Below, in pieces: positions 1 through 12,105 of a DNA stretch of 64,000 nucleotides. How positions within the stretch are numbered: the first letter of the stretch is position 1; every line of letters starts with the position of its first letter. The notes under the pieces are model-generated. The model worked only from the letters and a program-made list of their open reading frames with translations. It made no database searches and had not been told where the DNA came from. The stretch is from Labia minor (lineage: Eukaryota > Arthropoda > Insecta > Dermaptera > Spongiphoridae): positions 80,073,034-80,137,033 of the forward strand of contig OY720345.1 in NCBI GenBank assembly GCA_963082975.1. Reading direction: 5' to 3'. Position numbers and translations under genes: made by a program.

Positions 1-1
1 C

Positions 2-3000
2 AATAATGATTTATCAAATACATCGAGTGAAGAAGACAGTGAATTGATTCCATTTCATTATATTAAAAAAATTAATACAAAGTGCGAAGAAAATCCACCT
101 CTAATGGTTTCTGTTGAAATAAAGGGACATAAAATACAATTAGAGTTAGATACTGGTAGCAGGTATTCAATTATTAATTATAATACATTACAAAGAATTA
201 TTCCTGAAATTAAAACAAGTACATACAAAATCACAAATACAAATATTGTTTTACAAACATACGACGGAAATAAAATGCAACCTTTGGGCGTCATAAAATT
301 ACCTGTAACTTACCGAAATGTTACAAAACATCTTAATCTTTTAGTAGTTCAAGAAAAACTTCCATTGATTTTTGGTCGAGACTGGATGAATGAATTCGGA
401 GTTCAAATAAGTAATATTAATTTGCTTCAAGAAGATGTAGGAAAAGAATTAAAGAAGTTGAAAGAGAAATTTACTCAAGTATTTGATGATAAAATTGGCT
501 CGATAAAAAATTTTAAGTGTGATCTTAAACTTAAAGAAGGATCCCAACCTGTTTTCAAGAAAGCTCGTACAATTCCTCTTGCCTTACGTACTCGAGTTGA
601 TGAAGAGCTGGATCGTCTTACAAAAGAAGGAGTACTATTACCTGTTAAAACTTCAGAGTGGGCAACACCAGTAGTGCCTGTGGTTAAACCGTCCGGATCC
701 ATAAGACTATGTGGAGATTACAGTTGTACACTCAACAAAAACTTAAAAGTAACTCAACATCCCTTCCCAGGATATGAAGAAGTTTTTTCTACCCTAAATG
801 GTGGAAAGAAATTTTCTACAATAGACGTACGTACGGCTTTCCTTCATATCGAGGTTACGGAAGAGACGTCAAAACTACTTACTATAAATACCCATAGGGG
901 TCTTTTTCAACCCCGAAGGCTGATGTACGGTGTCAGCTCAGCACCAGCAGAATGGCAAAGATATGTCGACCACATATTTAAGGATGCTAAATGCTGTGTC
1001 GTACACGACGATATCATAATTACGGGAAAGAACGATCAAGAACATTTACAAAATTTGGAAAAAGTCTTACAAATTTGCCAAGAAAATGGAATCATTCTAA
1101 ACTACAAGAAGTGTAAATTTTTTTGTGAGGACGTAAAGTTTTTAGGCTACAAAATTGATGAGAAAGGTGTACATAAAACCGACGAAAAAATTCAAGCTGT
1201 AGTCAATACCTCACGTCCTAAAAATGTCAAAGGAGTAAAAGCATTTTTGGGACTGGTGACATTCTATGGCAGATTTGTGCCAAACCTGGCTACAATAGCA
1301 CAACCACTATATGAATTAACGAAGAAGGACGTTGAATTCAAATGGGATAATAAATGTGAAAAAAGCTTCAACAAAATAAAGTCTGAAATTTCATCAGATA
1401 GATTACTTACGCATTACAGTCCGGAACACCCAATTTGTATCGCAACGGATGCAAGCCCGTGGGGCATAGCAGCAGTCATAAGTCATCAGATTGATGGCAA
1501 GGAACTACCAATTGCATTTGCATCGCGAGTCCTGTCAAAGACAGAACAGAACTACGCAATGATCGATAAAGAAGCCCTAGCAATAAAATGGGGTATATTT
1601 AAATTTTTTAATTATCTTTATGGTCGAAGATTTACCCTGATAACCGACCATAAACCTCTAATACACATCTTCGGCAACAAAAATAAATTGCCACTTTTGA
1701 GCGCAACGAGAATGTTACATTATGCACTTCAATTACAAATCTTCGATTTCGACATAAAATATAGAAGATCTGAAGATAACGGTAATGTTGATGCTTTATC
1801 CCGCTTACCTATGAAATCTGAAGAGATCCTCCCTGAAAATAAGATTGATGAAGCGGAAATATTCCATATAGGACAATGGGAAACATTAACTATCACAGCG
1901 AAAGAAGTCGCTAAGGCTACACAATTTGACCCACAACTTAAAGTGATTTATGATAATCTGTCTACAGGTATCTCTCTAGGAGACGGAGATTATAAATATA
2001 CAATACATCAAAAATGCATATTCTACGGAATGAGAGTATATATACCTGCTAAATTACGATCCAGAGTCCTAGAAGAATTACATGCGGGACATGTAGGAAT
2101 AGTCAAAATGAAAGCTCTGGCAAGATCATTTGTCTATTGGCCAAAAATTGATTTGGACATCGAAAGAATTGCAAGAAATTGTCAAGAATGCAATATGTTC
2201 TCAAATACACCAAAAAAAGTACCTCTACATGTTTGGGAAAGGCCATCCCATCCTTGGCACCGTATACATATAGACTTTGCTGGTCCATTCCAAGGAAAGA
2301 ATTTTCTTTTAATTATAGACGCTTATAGTAAGTGGCCTGAAATATTTTGTGTTCGAAACACATCATCTGATGAAACTATACGAGTACTGAGAAAATTATT
2401 TTGTTGTTTTGGTTTACCATTAACTATCGTTAGTGACAATGGTACCGCATTTACAAGTAAAGAGTTTGCAACGTTTATGAAGCGAAACGACATTAAACAC
2501 AAAATGAGCGCCCCCTATCACCCTGCAACGAACGGGCAAGTGGAACGCTACGTTCAGACCATGAAACAATGCCTACGAAAATTACTATCATCTCCAGGAT
2601 CAATTGAGGAGAAATTATGCAAATTCCTGAGTACATATCGTCGGGCTCCACATTCTACAACTGGTGAATCTCCAGCCAGACTCATGTTGGGAAGAGAGAT
2701 CCGAACCGGTCTTGATATTATAAGGCCGCCCCTCAAGATTTCAAATGACGAATATCCAGGGGAAGTAAAATCATTCGAAATTGGAGACAAGGTCGCCGTG
2801 AGGTCGTACACAACTACAGGCGTGAAATGGGAATTCGGTACAGTGCTTAAAAGAACCGGCAAATTACACTACGTAATCCGTGTGGGAAATAGCACATGGC
2901 GCCGTCACGTCGATCAGATGCGTAAAGTGGGACCTGAAATAAACATCCCGCAAGAACGCACACGATTTTACGGGTCACTAAAAAAAGATGACGATGAATA

Positions 3001-3199
3001 TAAAACCGAAAACCCGACAATTCAAGAAAACCAACAGAGGCCTCAGGAGATACTAAGATCTCCTACTCGCCCCGAATGTTCAGAAACTGGAAAAGAAAAG
3101 GAAACTTCTGAACAAACCCAGGAAAATGCTATACAAGAAGAAGAACAAGTTCGGCGATCACAACGACAACGAAGACCACCGAACAGATTAAATTTATAG
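2..3199 (+). CDS. pol: Ty3/gypsy retrotransposon Pol polyprotein, 5' end outside window
   Basis: Copies the element RNA into DNA and inserts it. The frame is open from base 2, so the true start lies left of the window; a TTG at 44 is not a real start. Counting from base 44: aspartic protease DTG (about 36-38), reverse transcriptase with STIDVRTAF (about 257-265) and a VVHDDII box (about 318-324), RNase H with ATDASPWG (about 465), integrase zinc finger HAGHVG...NCQEC (about 680-715) and DDE residues in IDFAG, SDNGT and NGQVE (about 743, 796, 830). The tail is charged. There is no stop or frameshift across about 1065 codons, so the copy is young. Gag lies upstream or is missing. No env follows. 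Odd: the usual Tyr of YxDD is Val here. Certain at family level; the lineage is not resolved. Confidence 0.97.
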   Translation, partial: NNDLSNTSSEEDSELIPFHYIKKINTKCEENPPLMVSVEIKGHKIQLELDTGSRYSIINYNTLQRIIPEIKTSTYKITNTNIVLQTYDGNKMQPLGVIKLPVTYRNVTKHLNLLVVQEKLPLIFGRDWMNEFGVQISNINLLQEDVGKELKKLKEKFTQVFDDKIGSIKNFKCDLKLKEGSQPVFKKARTIPLALRTRVDEELDRLTKEGVLLPVKTSEWATPVVPVVKPSGSIRLCGDYSCTLNKNLKVTQHPFPGYEEVFSTLNGGKKFSTIDVRTAFLHIEVTEETSKLLTINTHRGLFQPRRLMYGVSSAPAEWQRYVDHIFKDAKCCVVHDDIIITGKNDQEHLQNLEKVLQICQENGIILNYKKCKFFCEDVKFLGYKIDEKGVHKTDEKIQAVVNTSRPKNVKGVKAFLGLVTFYGRFVPNLATIAQPLYELTKKDVEFKWDNKCEKSFNKIKSEISSDRLLTHYSPEHPICIATDASPWGIAAVISHQIDGKELPIAFASRVLSKTEQNYAMIDKEALAIKWGIFKFFNYLYGRRFTLITDHKPLIHIFGNKNKLPLLSATRMLHYALQLQIFDFDIKYRRSEDNGNVDALSRLPMKSEEILPENKIDEAEIFHIGQWETLTITAKEVAKATQFDPQLKVIYDNLSTGISLGDGDYKYTIHQKCIFYGMRVYIPAKLRSRVLEELHAGHVGIVKMKALARSFVYWPKIDLDIERIARNCQECNMFSNTPKKVPLHVWERPSHPWHRIHIDFAGPFQGKNFLLIIDAYSKWPEIFCVRNTSSDETIRVLRKLFCCFGLPLTIVSDNGTAFTSKEFATFMKRNDIKHKMSAPYHPATNGQVERYVQTMKQCLRKLLSSPGSIEEKLCKFLSTYRRAPHSTTGESPARLMLGREIRTGLDIIRPPLKISNDEYPGEVKSFEIGDKVAVRSYTTTGVKWEFGTVLKRTGKLHYVIRVGNSTWRRHVDQMRKVGPEINIPQERTRFYGSLKKDDDEYKTENPTIQENQQRPQEILRSPTRPECSETGKEKETSEQTQENAIQEEEQVRRSQRQRRPPNRLNL

Positions 3200-3209
3200 G
3201 GGAAGGAAA
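3198..3209 (+). other. polypurine tract of the gypsy element
   Basis: AGGGGAAGGAAA lies directly after the Pol stop and just before the TGTCATG that opens the LTR. This is the expected primer site for plus-strand DNA synthesis. Confidence 0.6.
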
Positions 3210-3426
3210 TGTCATGTTCTATCTCAGAAGTTGGCAATACACACTAAAGATGTTGTAACCAACTAGAGACACTCACATACATACAAATACATACACAGCG
3301 ATTCAACACGTACATTACATTCTATTCCAAGCTCGTTTATACTTATAATTATATTTACCTCTATCTTAGTTAATAAATTTGTTCCTTTTAAAAACCTACC
3401 GTGTCTTATTATAAAAATACACCACA
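3210..3426 (+). repeat. 3' LTR of the gypsy element (boundaries approximate)
   Basis: Starts TGTCATGTTC after the polypurine tract, holds an AATAAA near 3370 and seems to end in ACCACA, giving a TG...CA unit of about 217 bp. The 5' LTR is outside the window, so the end cannot be checked by comparison and no target duplication can be read. Confidence 0.5.
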
Positions 3427-3595
3427 TTTATCATATAAAAGTTGTTCCCAAACAGAAAATATAAATTTTAAATTTTAAATGATAATGCCATCCTAATAAA
3501 AAAAATATAAATAATATATTCTTTATGTTGGGTAGTGTATAATTAATTTATCATTAATGAAATGATGCAGTTTTTATATTTAATAAATGAATAAG

Positions 3596-3675
3596 TCAAA
3601 CCTTTTCAAACATAATGCCGTTGGGAGTTGGGGAAGTCAAAGACTCAGCCATTCCAAGTTGCAAATTATTCCCAC
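3596..3675 (-). CDS. terminal coding exon of an unidentified gene
   Basis: On the minus strand a branch-point-like TACTAAT, a T-rich tract and CCAG precede 80 bases that stay open in one phase to TGA at 3598-3596. They read GNNLQLGMAESLTSPTPNGI and then MFEKV. The exon must receive one base from the previous exon. I do not recognise the protein. It joins in frame with either candidate microexon at 13.4 or 18.7 kb and with the exon near 19 kb. A second phase gives only a short alternative tail. Base content is clearly higher in GC than the flanks. Transcript data would settle it. Confidence 0.5.
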
Positions 3676-4575
3676 CTGGAAAAAACACAAATTATATAGA
3701 ATTAGTATCTTAAAAAAAAAATAATATCAAAATATGTTATATATGTTTTATTGAATTAATAAATTAAAGATGTAAAGTTAATATTATAGAAGAAAATAGG
3801 GGTTGGTTGGGTTATTTGGAGGAATGTGGTTGCTGCGGTCAAGAACTTTCGAGTTCTGCAGCCTCAGAGTTAGGAAGAAAGGTCAAATTATTTTTCAAAT
3901 TAATTTTAGAAAGATGTCTAAAAGATTTCACTCAAAAATAACAAATTCTTTGACATATTAAAAGAAGAGATATTTGCTCCTTAAAATCTTATTAATTTAT
4001 TTATTTAATAATTTGTAATATATTTTTAAGATTTTATTCCTTTTTATACGTTTGTATAAACACAACAAAACTTTTAGGATTTATATTAGAATAAATATAT
4101 TTATTTATTTTAATTTTGTCAATTCTGCAAGTAAATATAAGAAGAAAAAGATTTGGAAAGATGGGTTAATTGGGTAACAACAGGGAAAAATTTTAAAATT
4201 GAAAAAGTGAAATGATTGATAAGTGAGCATCTCAACAACTTTGAATCTATATAATTGTAATTTTTATATTTAATTATTCTTTAGAATATATATATAATTT
4301 ATTTTATTGTTATAATTAGAACCTGTTCTAGATTATTGTCCCCTGAGGCAAGTGTCATTTTCATCCACCCTCTTTTTTTAACTTCTCTTCTTCCTCTCCT
4401 AAATATTACTAGTTACTACTTAAAACATTTCAATTATCACATTCATGTCAAATATATAATTATCATTTTTTTTTTTAATTAAATTGAAATTTAAAAATAA
4501 TTTGAATTTGAAATTAATATAATAATAATGTTAGTAATAATAACATTTATTTTTATTATTTTAATTTTGATTTTT
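3676..4575. other. AT-rich noncoding stretch
   Basis: No supported gene. Near 3820-3856 it carries a short sequence around TGTGGTTGCTGCGGTCAAGA that recurs at about 43658-43678, so a fragment of a dispersed repeat is present. If the exon chain proposed here is right, this lies in the last intron of that gene. Confidence 0.6.
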
Positions 4576-5104
4576 ACTATCTCGCCACGAAAATTTTCGA
4601 TGTCGAGATTTTGATGTTTTTATACGTTTTGAAGGTTCCTCAATCATTTTCACTAACGTAAGGTTGAGAAAAATGTCTGTTTGGAAAAACATGGCAAGGA
4701 GTCTACGACATAAAAAAGTTTGGGAACCTATGAGCTAGATCATCAAATTTGGTACATGGGCATTATTCAAAATTTGTAGTTTTCTATCAACTTTTGAGAA
4801 ATGTTTTGATTTTTTTTCCTCTAAAGTGACCGTAAAAATAAAGATATATGTTTGATAGTTTTTCACATGATTAATAATTGGATAAAACTGCTATATATAG
4901 AATTTCAGCTTGATTGAATCGCAGAAAGTACCGGAATTAATTTTTTAACATTGCGAATCACGCGCCAGCACGTGACGTGATGCCATCAACAAAGAGCCAA
5001 ACACGCGCTGGTTTAATAAATATTATTAATTAATTTTAATTTAAATATAATATATGTTATTTAATCCAATTCAAATTGCGAGATAGTCGAGTGGAGACAC
5101 TCCA
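4576..5104 (+). repeat. transposon-like repeat, copy 1 of an inverted pair
   Basis: Begins ACTATCTCGCCACG and ends GCGAGATAGT followed by CGAGTGGAGACACTCCA. The sequence is repeated in inverse orientation at 5751-6556 and in part at about 15863-16172. ACTATCTCGC and GCGAGATAGT form a 10-bp inverted terminal repeat. No coding capacity seen, so probably non-autonomous; family unknown. Confidence 0.7.
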
Positions 5105-5750
5105 GCTTATTTATCTTTAAACCAATGACGTCTTGAATCTGATTTATAAATTAAATTTACTAATTAGAAATATTGGAATTTTATTATAAATAGTATAAAT
5201 AAATATTTATACTTTTTTCAAGCTTTTTATATAATTTAATATTTTCTTTACTAAACTATAATTTTCATTTTTTTTATTTCATCAATTTTATTAATAATAA
5301 GTAAATTCCTTTAAAAATACGACAGTTAATTTATAGGATAGATCAAAAATATATATTTTTTTTAAATTATATTGGTACAAGATTGAAAAATCAAAAGAAT
5401 TTCTGATATAACATTTTAAATTAATAAGGAAAATAATAATTCAACTGTAATTGAAATTATTTTCACCTTTAAAATCAATAATATAAATAATATATATTAG
5501 TAAATTCAATACACTCCTCTAAACATACCTATATGCATTAATTTATCTACAATTTTATGTTGATTTTTTTATTTTTTAATGAAATTACAAAATAAAATTT
5601 TGACCTAAATGACTCTTAACTACCATGATGGCCATGGTCAGGGTTTTCTCACAAGGGCAATGGCCCATCTTAATATAATATTAAGTATGAATTACCTTGG
5701 CAAGAGAAATAAAATTATTCCAAAATTAGTTGTAATAAAGATAAATTAGA
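5105..5750. other. AT-rich spacer between the inverted copies
   Basis: About 646 bp with no ORF of note. It would form the loop if the two flanking copies paired. Confidence 0.6.
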
Positions 5751-6556
5751 TGGAGTGTCTCCACTCGACTATCTCGCACTTTGAATTGGATTAAATAACA
5801 TAATATATTATATTTAAATTAAATTTAATTAATTAATTATAATTATTAAATAACATTTAAATTATTTGACATCTGTATCTGGAAATTACTTTATTTCAAA
5901 CCGTCGGTGGGTTCTGTGCCTGGCCACAGTTCAACTTATTAGGAAATGTCTTTCTAGAATTTTCTGCATCTTTGTGTATTAAAAGCATATTCATGCGAAT
6001 ATGTTACAATATATTATATTTAAATTAAATTTAATTAATTATAAATTATAAATTAAAATCAATAAATAATATTTATTAAACCAGTGCATGTTTGCCTCTA
6101 AATTGATGGCACCACGTCACGTGTTGGCACGTGAGATTTATAGTGTTAAAAAATTAATTCTAGTACTTTCAGCGATTCAATCAAGCTGAAATTCTATATA
6201 TAGGAGTTTTATACAATTTTTAATCATGTAAAAAACTATCAAACATATATCTTTATTTTTACGGTCACTTTAGAGGAAAAAAAATCAAAACGTTGTAGGT
6301 AATGACCCTCTTCCGGTTGAGCTACATTTCTCAAAAGTTGTTAGAAAACTACGAATTTTGAATAATGCCCATGTACCAAATTTCATTTTTTTAGCTCAAA
6401 CCTTTTTTGAGTAATCTTGTCTCCATACATACACACACACACAGACATTTTTCTCAACCTTAGTGAAAATGATTCAGGAATTCTCAAAACGTATAAAAAC
6501 AACAAAATCTCAACAAAAAATTTTCGTGATCACAATAATATTTCTGGCGAGATAGT
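5751..6556 (-). repeat. transposon-like repeat, copy 2 (inverted)
   Basis: Reverse-complement relative of 4576-5104, opening TGGAGTGTCTCCACTCGACT and closing GGCGAGATAGT. It is longer because of an insertion of about 150 bp near 5850-6005, which brings in a fragment of the MULE-linked MITE family (TGCCTGGCCACAGTTCAACT near 5917-5936), and an extra stretch near 6295-6325. Confidence 0.7.
5875..5941 (-). repeat. fragment of the MULE-linked MITE family
   Basis: Reads as the left end of the family seen at 16738-17098: CCGTCGG followed by TGCCTGGCCACAG and TTCAACTTATT in reverse orientation. It is nested in the inverted repeat copy. Confidence 0.55.
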
Positions 6557-7978
6557 AAAAATGAGTAGATAACATTCCTGTTCAGATGGAATTTGTTTTT
6601 ATTTCAATTTCTATAATTGAAATTTAAAAATAAAATCATTTGTAAATTTTGAAAGAATATTTGAAAATATGATGTATTAGAATTATTCGTGATTATATAT
6701 TATTTGTGTGAATGGATGTCCTACAATCTCATCCCCAATTTTCTAAATCTAACTTTATATCTAAATTATAACTCATTTTATCACAAATATATTATTATTT
6801 ATATTAATTTTCAAAAAAAAAAAAAAAAAAAAAATTAAATTGAATCGAAAAACAATCTACAATTTAAAGATAAATTCACAAGTACGCTAAATTGACTAAA
6901 TTAAACTAATTGTGAGAGACATATATATAGTATATTTTAAGCTTCCAAGACTCAAATCTCAGAAAAGCACATGAAAATACTCCGGAAATAACTTAAATAT
7001 GTATATATATTTATATTTATGTAGGTATGTTAATTTGTCTGGAAATATTTGAAATATGCATTGAAAATTAGAAACTCTTCCAGATCGTTATCATTCAATA
7101 AACAAATGACTGTGCTACTCAATTTGTATTTGGTCATGTTTAGGTGAAGGAAGTAGTTATTGATTGGCCTTGGTCATTCATTCTGTTAGGTTCAATCATC
7201 CCGTTATTCTGTTTAGTTTCAACTGAATAAGAAAACTTTGACGTCTTCGCGACAACCTGGAATGTATTCATTTAATTCAATGCCAAAACGAAAAATAATT
7301 TTAGTAATTAACAAATTAAAAATTTTTCCATTTTATTTTCATCTTTTAATAACAAAATAATTCAATTTTTCTAACACTTAATAAAAAAATTTTATAAACA
7401 AATTTGTTATTTCATCTTCGTGCGATAAGATGCTTATTTTTTCATTTTTTCATGTGACTAAACATTATTCTTTTGATTACTAGCTAAAATGAAAAATTAT
7501 TTCCTTATCTGATTTTATTCATATTCGATTTCTAAACATCAGATAAATAAAGGAAGCAATTACTTCTGTATGAGAATAATTTAATAAAACTATAATAATA
7601 GTTTAAAAGGTCTTTACTATATTCGTGTATAATCTAATATGTATACGTAGAGTATTTTTATATTAATACTAATTTCATTGAAGATCTGGAATATTAATAA
7701 ATAAATAATTTCGATATTGTCAGCAAATTTTTAATAAAGTATATTTGTATTTATTAAAGATATGTGTATTATATATAATTGACTTATTTTTTGAGTTTAT
7801 ATAATATAATTCTGAAAGCAATCTTTGCATTGCATTTGTATGATTTGCAAATTTGAGTCATAATGTAATTATTTTAAATAAAAAATATTTATTCTTTTAA
7901 ATGAAAGAATTTATTTATTTAGTTATTTATAAAATATAGAATTCATGAAATCAATTAATGAAAAATCTCAGTTCAAGA
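6557..7978. other. AT-rich noncoding DNA
   Basis: Poly-A runs and short AT repeats; no ORF, RNA gene or repeat copy that I can support. Confidence 0.6.
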
Positions 7979-8536
7979 CGAGATCTGTTCAAAAGAAAAG
8001 GTGAATTTTGAATTATTTCGATAAGTATTTATTTATTCATTAAGATCCATTTTATCTCCTTCAAAGTAATTTCCCTCAGATATAATGTACTTATTTCAAC
8101 GCTTCTTCCAATCATCGAAGCACTTCTGAAATGCGCTTTTCGGTATGGCCATCAGCTCGTTATTCGATTCCGACTTTATCTGATCAATTGTGGCAAAACA
8201 TTTCCCTTTCATTGGTCTCTTCAGTTTTAGGAATAAGAAAAAGTCGCAGGGAGCCAAATCTGGTGAATACGGTGGTTGAGGCATGATTACGGCACTGAAT
8301 TCCATTTTTAACGCAAAATTTAATACAGATTCTTTGATCCATTTTTTTAAGTGAAAAATCGAAGAACACACAAAAGCGTGAATAATTTTTTCAGTTGTCA
8401 AAAACAAACTACTAATCCAAAATGGCTGATAATGCCAACATATGAGAAACATATATGTACCAACTTAACTAAAAAAAATTTCGATAATCGACTGTAGACA
8501 GCCCGCAAAAATTCACCTTTTTTTGAACAGGCCTCG
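7979..8536 (-). mobile_element. internally deleted mariner element
   Basis: Ends match the mariner at 23939-24831: CGAGATCTGTTCAAAAGAAA on the left and its inverse TTTTTTTGAACAGGCCTCG on the right, followed by TA; the left flank no longer has TA. On the minus strand the transposase start MDQRICIKFCVKNGI joins directly to the C-terminal part with PQPPYSPDLAPCDFFLF, so the central catalytic region is gone. It is 558 bp and could only move with help from another copy. Confidence 0.85.
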
Positions 8537-11485
8537 TATAAAAATAATTTATTATAATATTGAATATAAATTGAAAATAACATCTTAAATTATAATATTA
8601 TTTATAAATTATTAAGTTTATTAAAAAATGTTTTATATTTAAGTAATAGATTGTTTCAAAATTTAATTTTCCAATTTAATATCCAAATTTATTTTATCGA
8701 TGTTAATACTTTAATAAACTTTAATTATTTAATTAACGAGAATACTAATTAATAATAAAAAAAAATTAAAATAAAAATAGGATAAGAAAATATCAGAGTT
8801 ATTCTACTAATTAATCATAGAATCATTATATACACTTATTTTTAAATAATACGTTTAAGAAATGATTCCATGAGGGAAAGGGGGAGGGGAGACAAAAACC
8901 TCATCTAGATGGAAGAATGTATGGTAATAATGTTATAAAACTGAAAATGGGAATCCTAATAATAATTGAAGTTCAAGGTATATTAGATGAAAAGATTCCA
9001 ATGGAAGGACAAGGAATTGATTATTTTGAGAGTTTTATTAATAGTGGGAAAGTGGAAAGTTATAAGCGAAAAAATGTCTATTCTTCCTGTTATTTGAATG
9101 ACAGAACATATTCAATAATAATAAATTATTTGTCAATTTATTAATGAAATGACCATGAAACAGAGAAATTCAATATGTAATTTAAAATGAATGTTATGGT
9201 CAATAAGTTTCTTTTTATTTTATTCTTTGGAATATGTAAAGTCCAAAGAAAGAAGAAATAAAGTTTATATATAGAAAAGTAACATTATTTATTTACACAC
9301 AAAAATTTCTCTTTTTCATTTTTAAAAGAGAAATAAAAAAAATGATACCATTAAACGTTTTTTTATTATTATTTCATCTTTTATGCGGAAGAAGTTGTAT
9401 GAAGAAATATGAAATAAAAAATAAATTAAACAATTATAAGAAAATATAATTCTAATAATATTTATTTTTTGAAGGAAATATATTTATTTATTCGATTTAA
9501 AATTTTAAATAATTAATTAAAACAATTTTTGACACAATTTTGAATAAAAGATTTTGATTGAACACCTTCCGTTAAATAACAAATAATAAATAAATAATAA
9601 AAAATGTATGTTATTTATTGCGTGTAGTGTTCATATGTTAATTAATTATTTATATATACTATATATTTTATAAAGAGTTAAAAAATATGCAATCTAAAAG
9701 AATGTAGCCTTGGAAAAATAGTTGTTTATATATTTAATATAATCAAATAGATTAAAAATACATTTTTTTAGTTGTTTCAAGAAAGAAATTGCAAAATTTA
9801 AATATGCTACTTATTATATTTTAATTTAAAAAAAATATAATATCTTATCTAAATAAATAGTATAATTATATCATAATTACATACATTTATCGCCGAAGTG
9901 ATTATAAAAGTTAGAATTTTTAGTACTCAAGAAAAGACTTCTAAATTGTTCTAACTTCTAACTCTAACAGTATATCTATCTATCTAATTATATATCAATA
10001 TATATCAATATATATATATATCGAAAAAATCATAGAATACATTTTTTCTAAAATTTATTAGTATTTATTATAATAAAATAATTATAACATTAACATATTT
10101 TTTTATATTTTTAATTACAACTTTGGAGTGCTATGAATAAGTAAGATGCATTCAATATTTTAGTCTCTTAATATCTCTAAAAACTATAATAAAGAGGAAT
10201 ATAAAAATTAAAACCATTACTAAAACATCTAATCAATGAATGGATCAATAATAAAAGATTAAATCAATAAATTTATTTAATTATGAATTTTATTATTTAT
10301 TTATTAATAAATCTCTCTAAAGAAATGTTCTTCTTGGATACAATACAATACAATTTACAATATTATTTGATTAGAGAGAATGAATTTTAAATATGGACAA
10401 GATTTTGAAATAATCATCAGTTAAAATTGTAATGTTTAGTTTCGAAGTAACAATATTAATAGTAGAAATCGTATCGTTATACGAATATAATAATTTATTA
10501 ATTATAAATTTAACTCATCATTTCAATTCAACTAACTAAATAAAAATTAATGATTTGCACAATTTTGTTGAATTAAATAAAAAAATTAATTGAAAGAATT
10601 TAATATTATTAATTCCTACTCATGAAATCATTTGTCCTCTTATATGTATTTCATAATTGTAAACAAATTATAAAATTGTCATTTAGTCAATTTTATTTGC
10701 TGATAAAAGTATACATACCTTACTTTTACTAATTATTGTATGTTTACATATGATAAATTAAATGAAAGAAGAATTAATTAAATTCAATCTAGAAAAAAAA
10801 ACTCTATTTAGAAATGGAATTTAATTAATAAATTTTATATTATAGATACTTTTAAATTATTAATTGATGAATATGCCTTTTAAGAGAATTTTTCACATTA
10901 ATATTACCGAATATGTACTTAAATATTATATTTAAAAATAATTTTGATTAAGTTGAAATTATTTTCTAATTTAGATTTTTTTCTTTTTTGGTTTATATAA
11001 AAAATAAAAATATATATTACTTCATTAGTTATATTAAATATATATATAACTGAATTTGTCAAATAGTTTTATTTTATATTATACATAAAGTATCTCCTAT
11101 AAATTATTAATAATTTGTTGATTTAAAATAATATATTATTATATTTTCATTTTCATCAAAATTGATTTAAATTTTCTATTGTCAATATGAGAATGTAAAC
11201 ATAATATATATATCTATCGGAATTAACATATTAATATTTATTAAACTCAATTATTGATTGTCAGAAAGAAAATATCCATTGCATATATTTTGATTAATTA
11301 TCCATATAAATAAATATTGATTATTAAATAAAAAAAAATGGATTTACTATTTCTTCTTACTTAAAATGATTTTGTTAAGATTTCATTTGAATAAAAGCAA
11401 TGAAATTTAAATAAAAAAATTAATATCTAAATGAGACATCTTCAATGGAATGCATAAAAAAAAAGATATTGAAGATGTCATTTGT
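8537..11485. other. AT-rich noncoding DNA
   Basis: Almost 3 kb with no supported gene. A 75-codon open frame near 8917-9144 shows no domain and no splice support. (TA)n and (TATC)n tracts lie near 9970-10020. Confidence 0.6.
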
Positions 11486-12105
11486 TGTTGAATTTTAGCA
11501 TGGATGACTGAGGAGCTCGCACCCGCAATGACCTCGCCTTGCCAAGGAATGTTGCTGGCAACGCATTCAAGTCTCCTAAGAGACAATTCCTGGGAATCTC
11601 GTCGTGAAGACTTTATTCTTTATTAGTTAAAATAAAAACAACTCACATGTTCCAATCGGCAGTGATTTGATAAATGAAAGACAAACTCTTGTTGAATGGT
11701 GAGTGGGTGGAGTTAAACCCGAGGAGCAAACACACACATAATGGCACTTGACCGGGCTCTCTTCAAAAGAAAATCACCCTTCAAGGAAGGCGATTGCAAA
11801 AAATCACGAACCAATTCGCACTGTCACAAATAAAAAAAAACACTCTTGTTTGGGGTTGTCCCACGTTGCACTGTAGAATAACGCGAACTACAACCTTTTC
11901 CTAAAGCTAATAGGACTTGGCGGCGGGGACGGCTTTCACCGGCAATGTTGCCAATCGGTCAGAGAGTCAGGGAGTGGGATGCCACGTTGCCATGCACCGA
12001 TCCCCTTATTACAGGTAACCATAGGTAACAAGATCGAACTTTACGGGATGCCCCTAAAGTCGAATTATACCAAAATCTCACATTGAACATACCATACACG
12101 TTACA
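11486..12105 (-). mobile_element. candidate solo LTR (BEL/Pao-like)
   Basis: A block of about 620 bp, far richer in GC than its surroundings. Read on the minus strand it starts TGTAACGTG, carries AATAAAGAATAAAG about two thirds along, and ends TTCAACA, that is TG...CA with a polyadenylation signal as in an LTR. There is no ORF inside. I saw no clear target duplication and no second copy in the window, so boundaries and class are tentative. Confidence 0.4.

Noticed and set aside
3200-3430. Envelope gene after gypsy Pol
   Set aside because: The LTR begins about 10 bp after the Pol stop, so there is no room for a third gene.
8917-9144. 75-codon open frame on the plus strand
   Set aside because: No domain, no splice context, composition follows the AT background.
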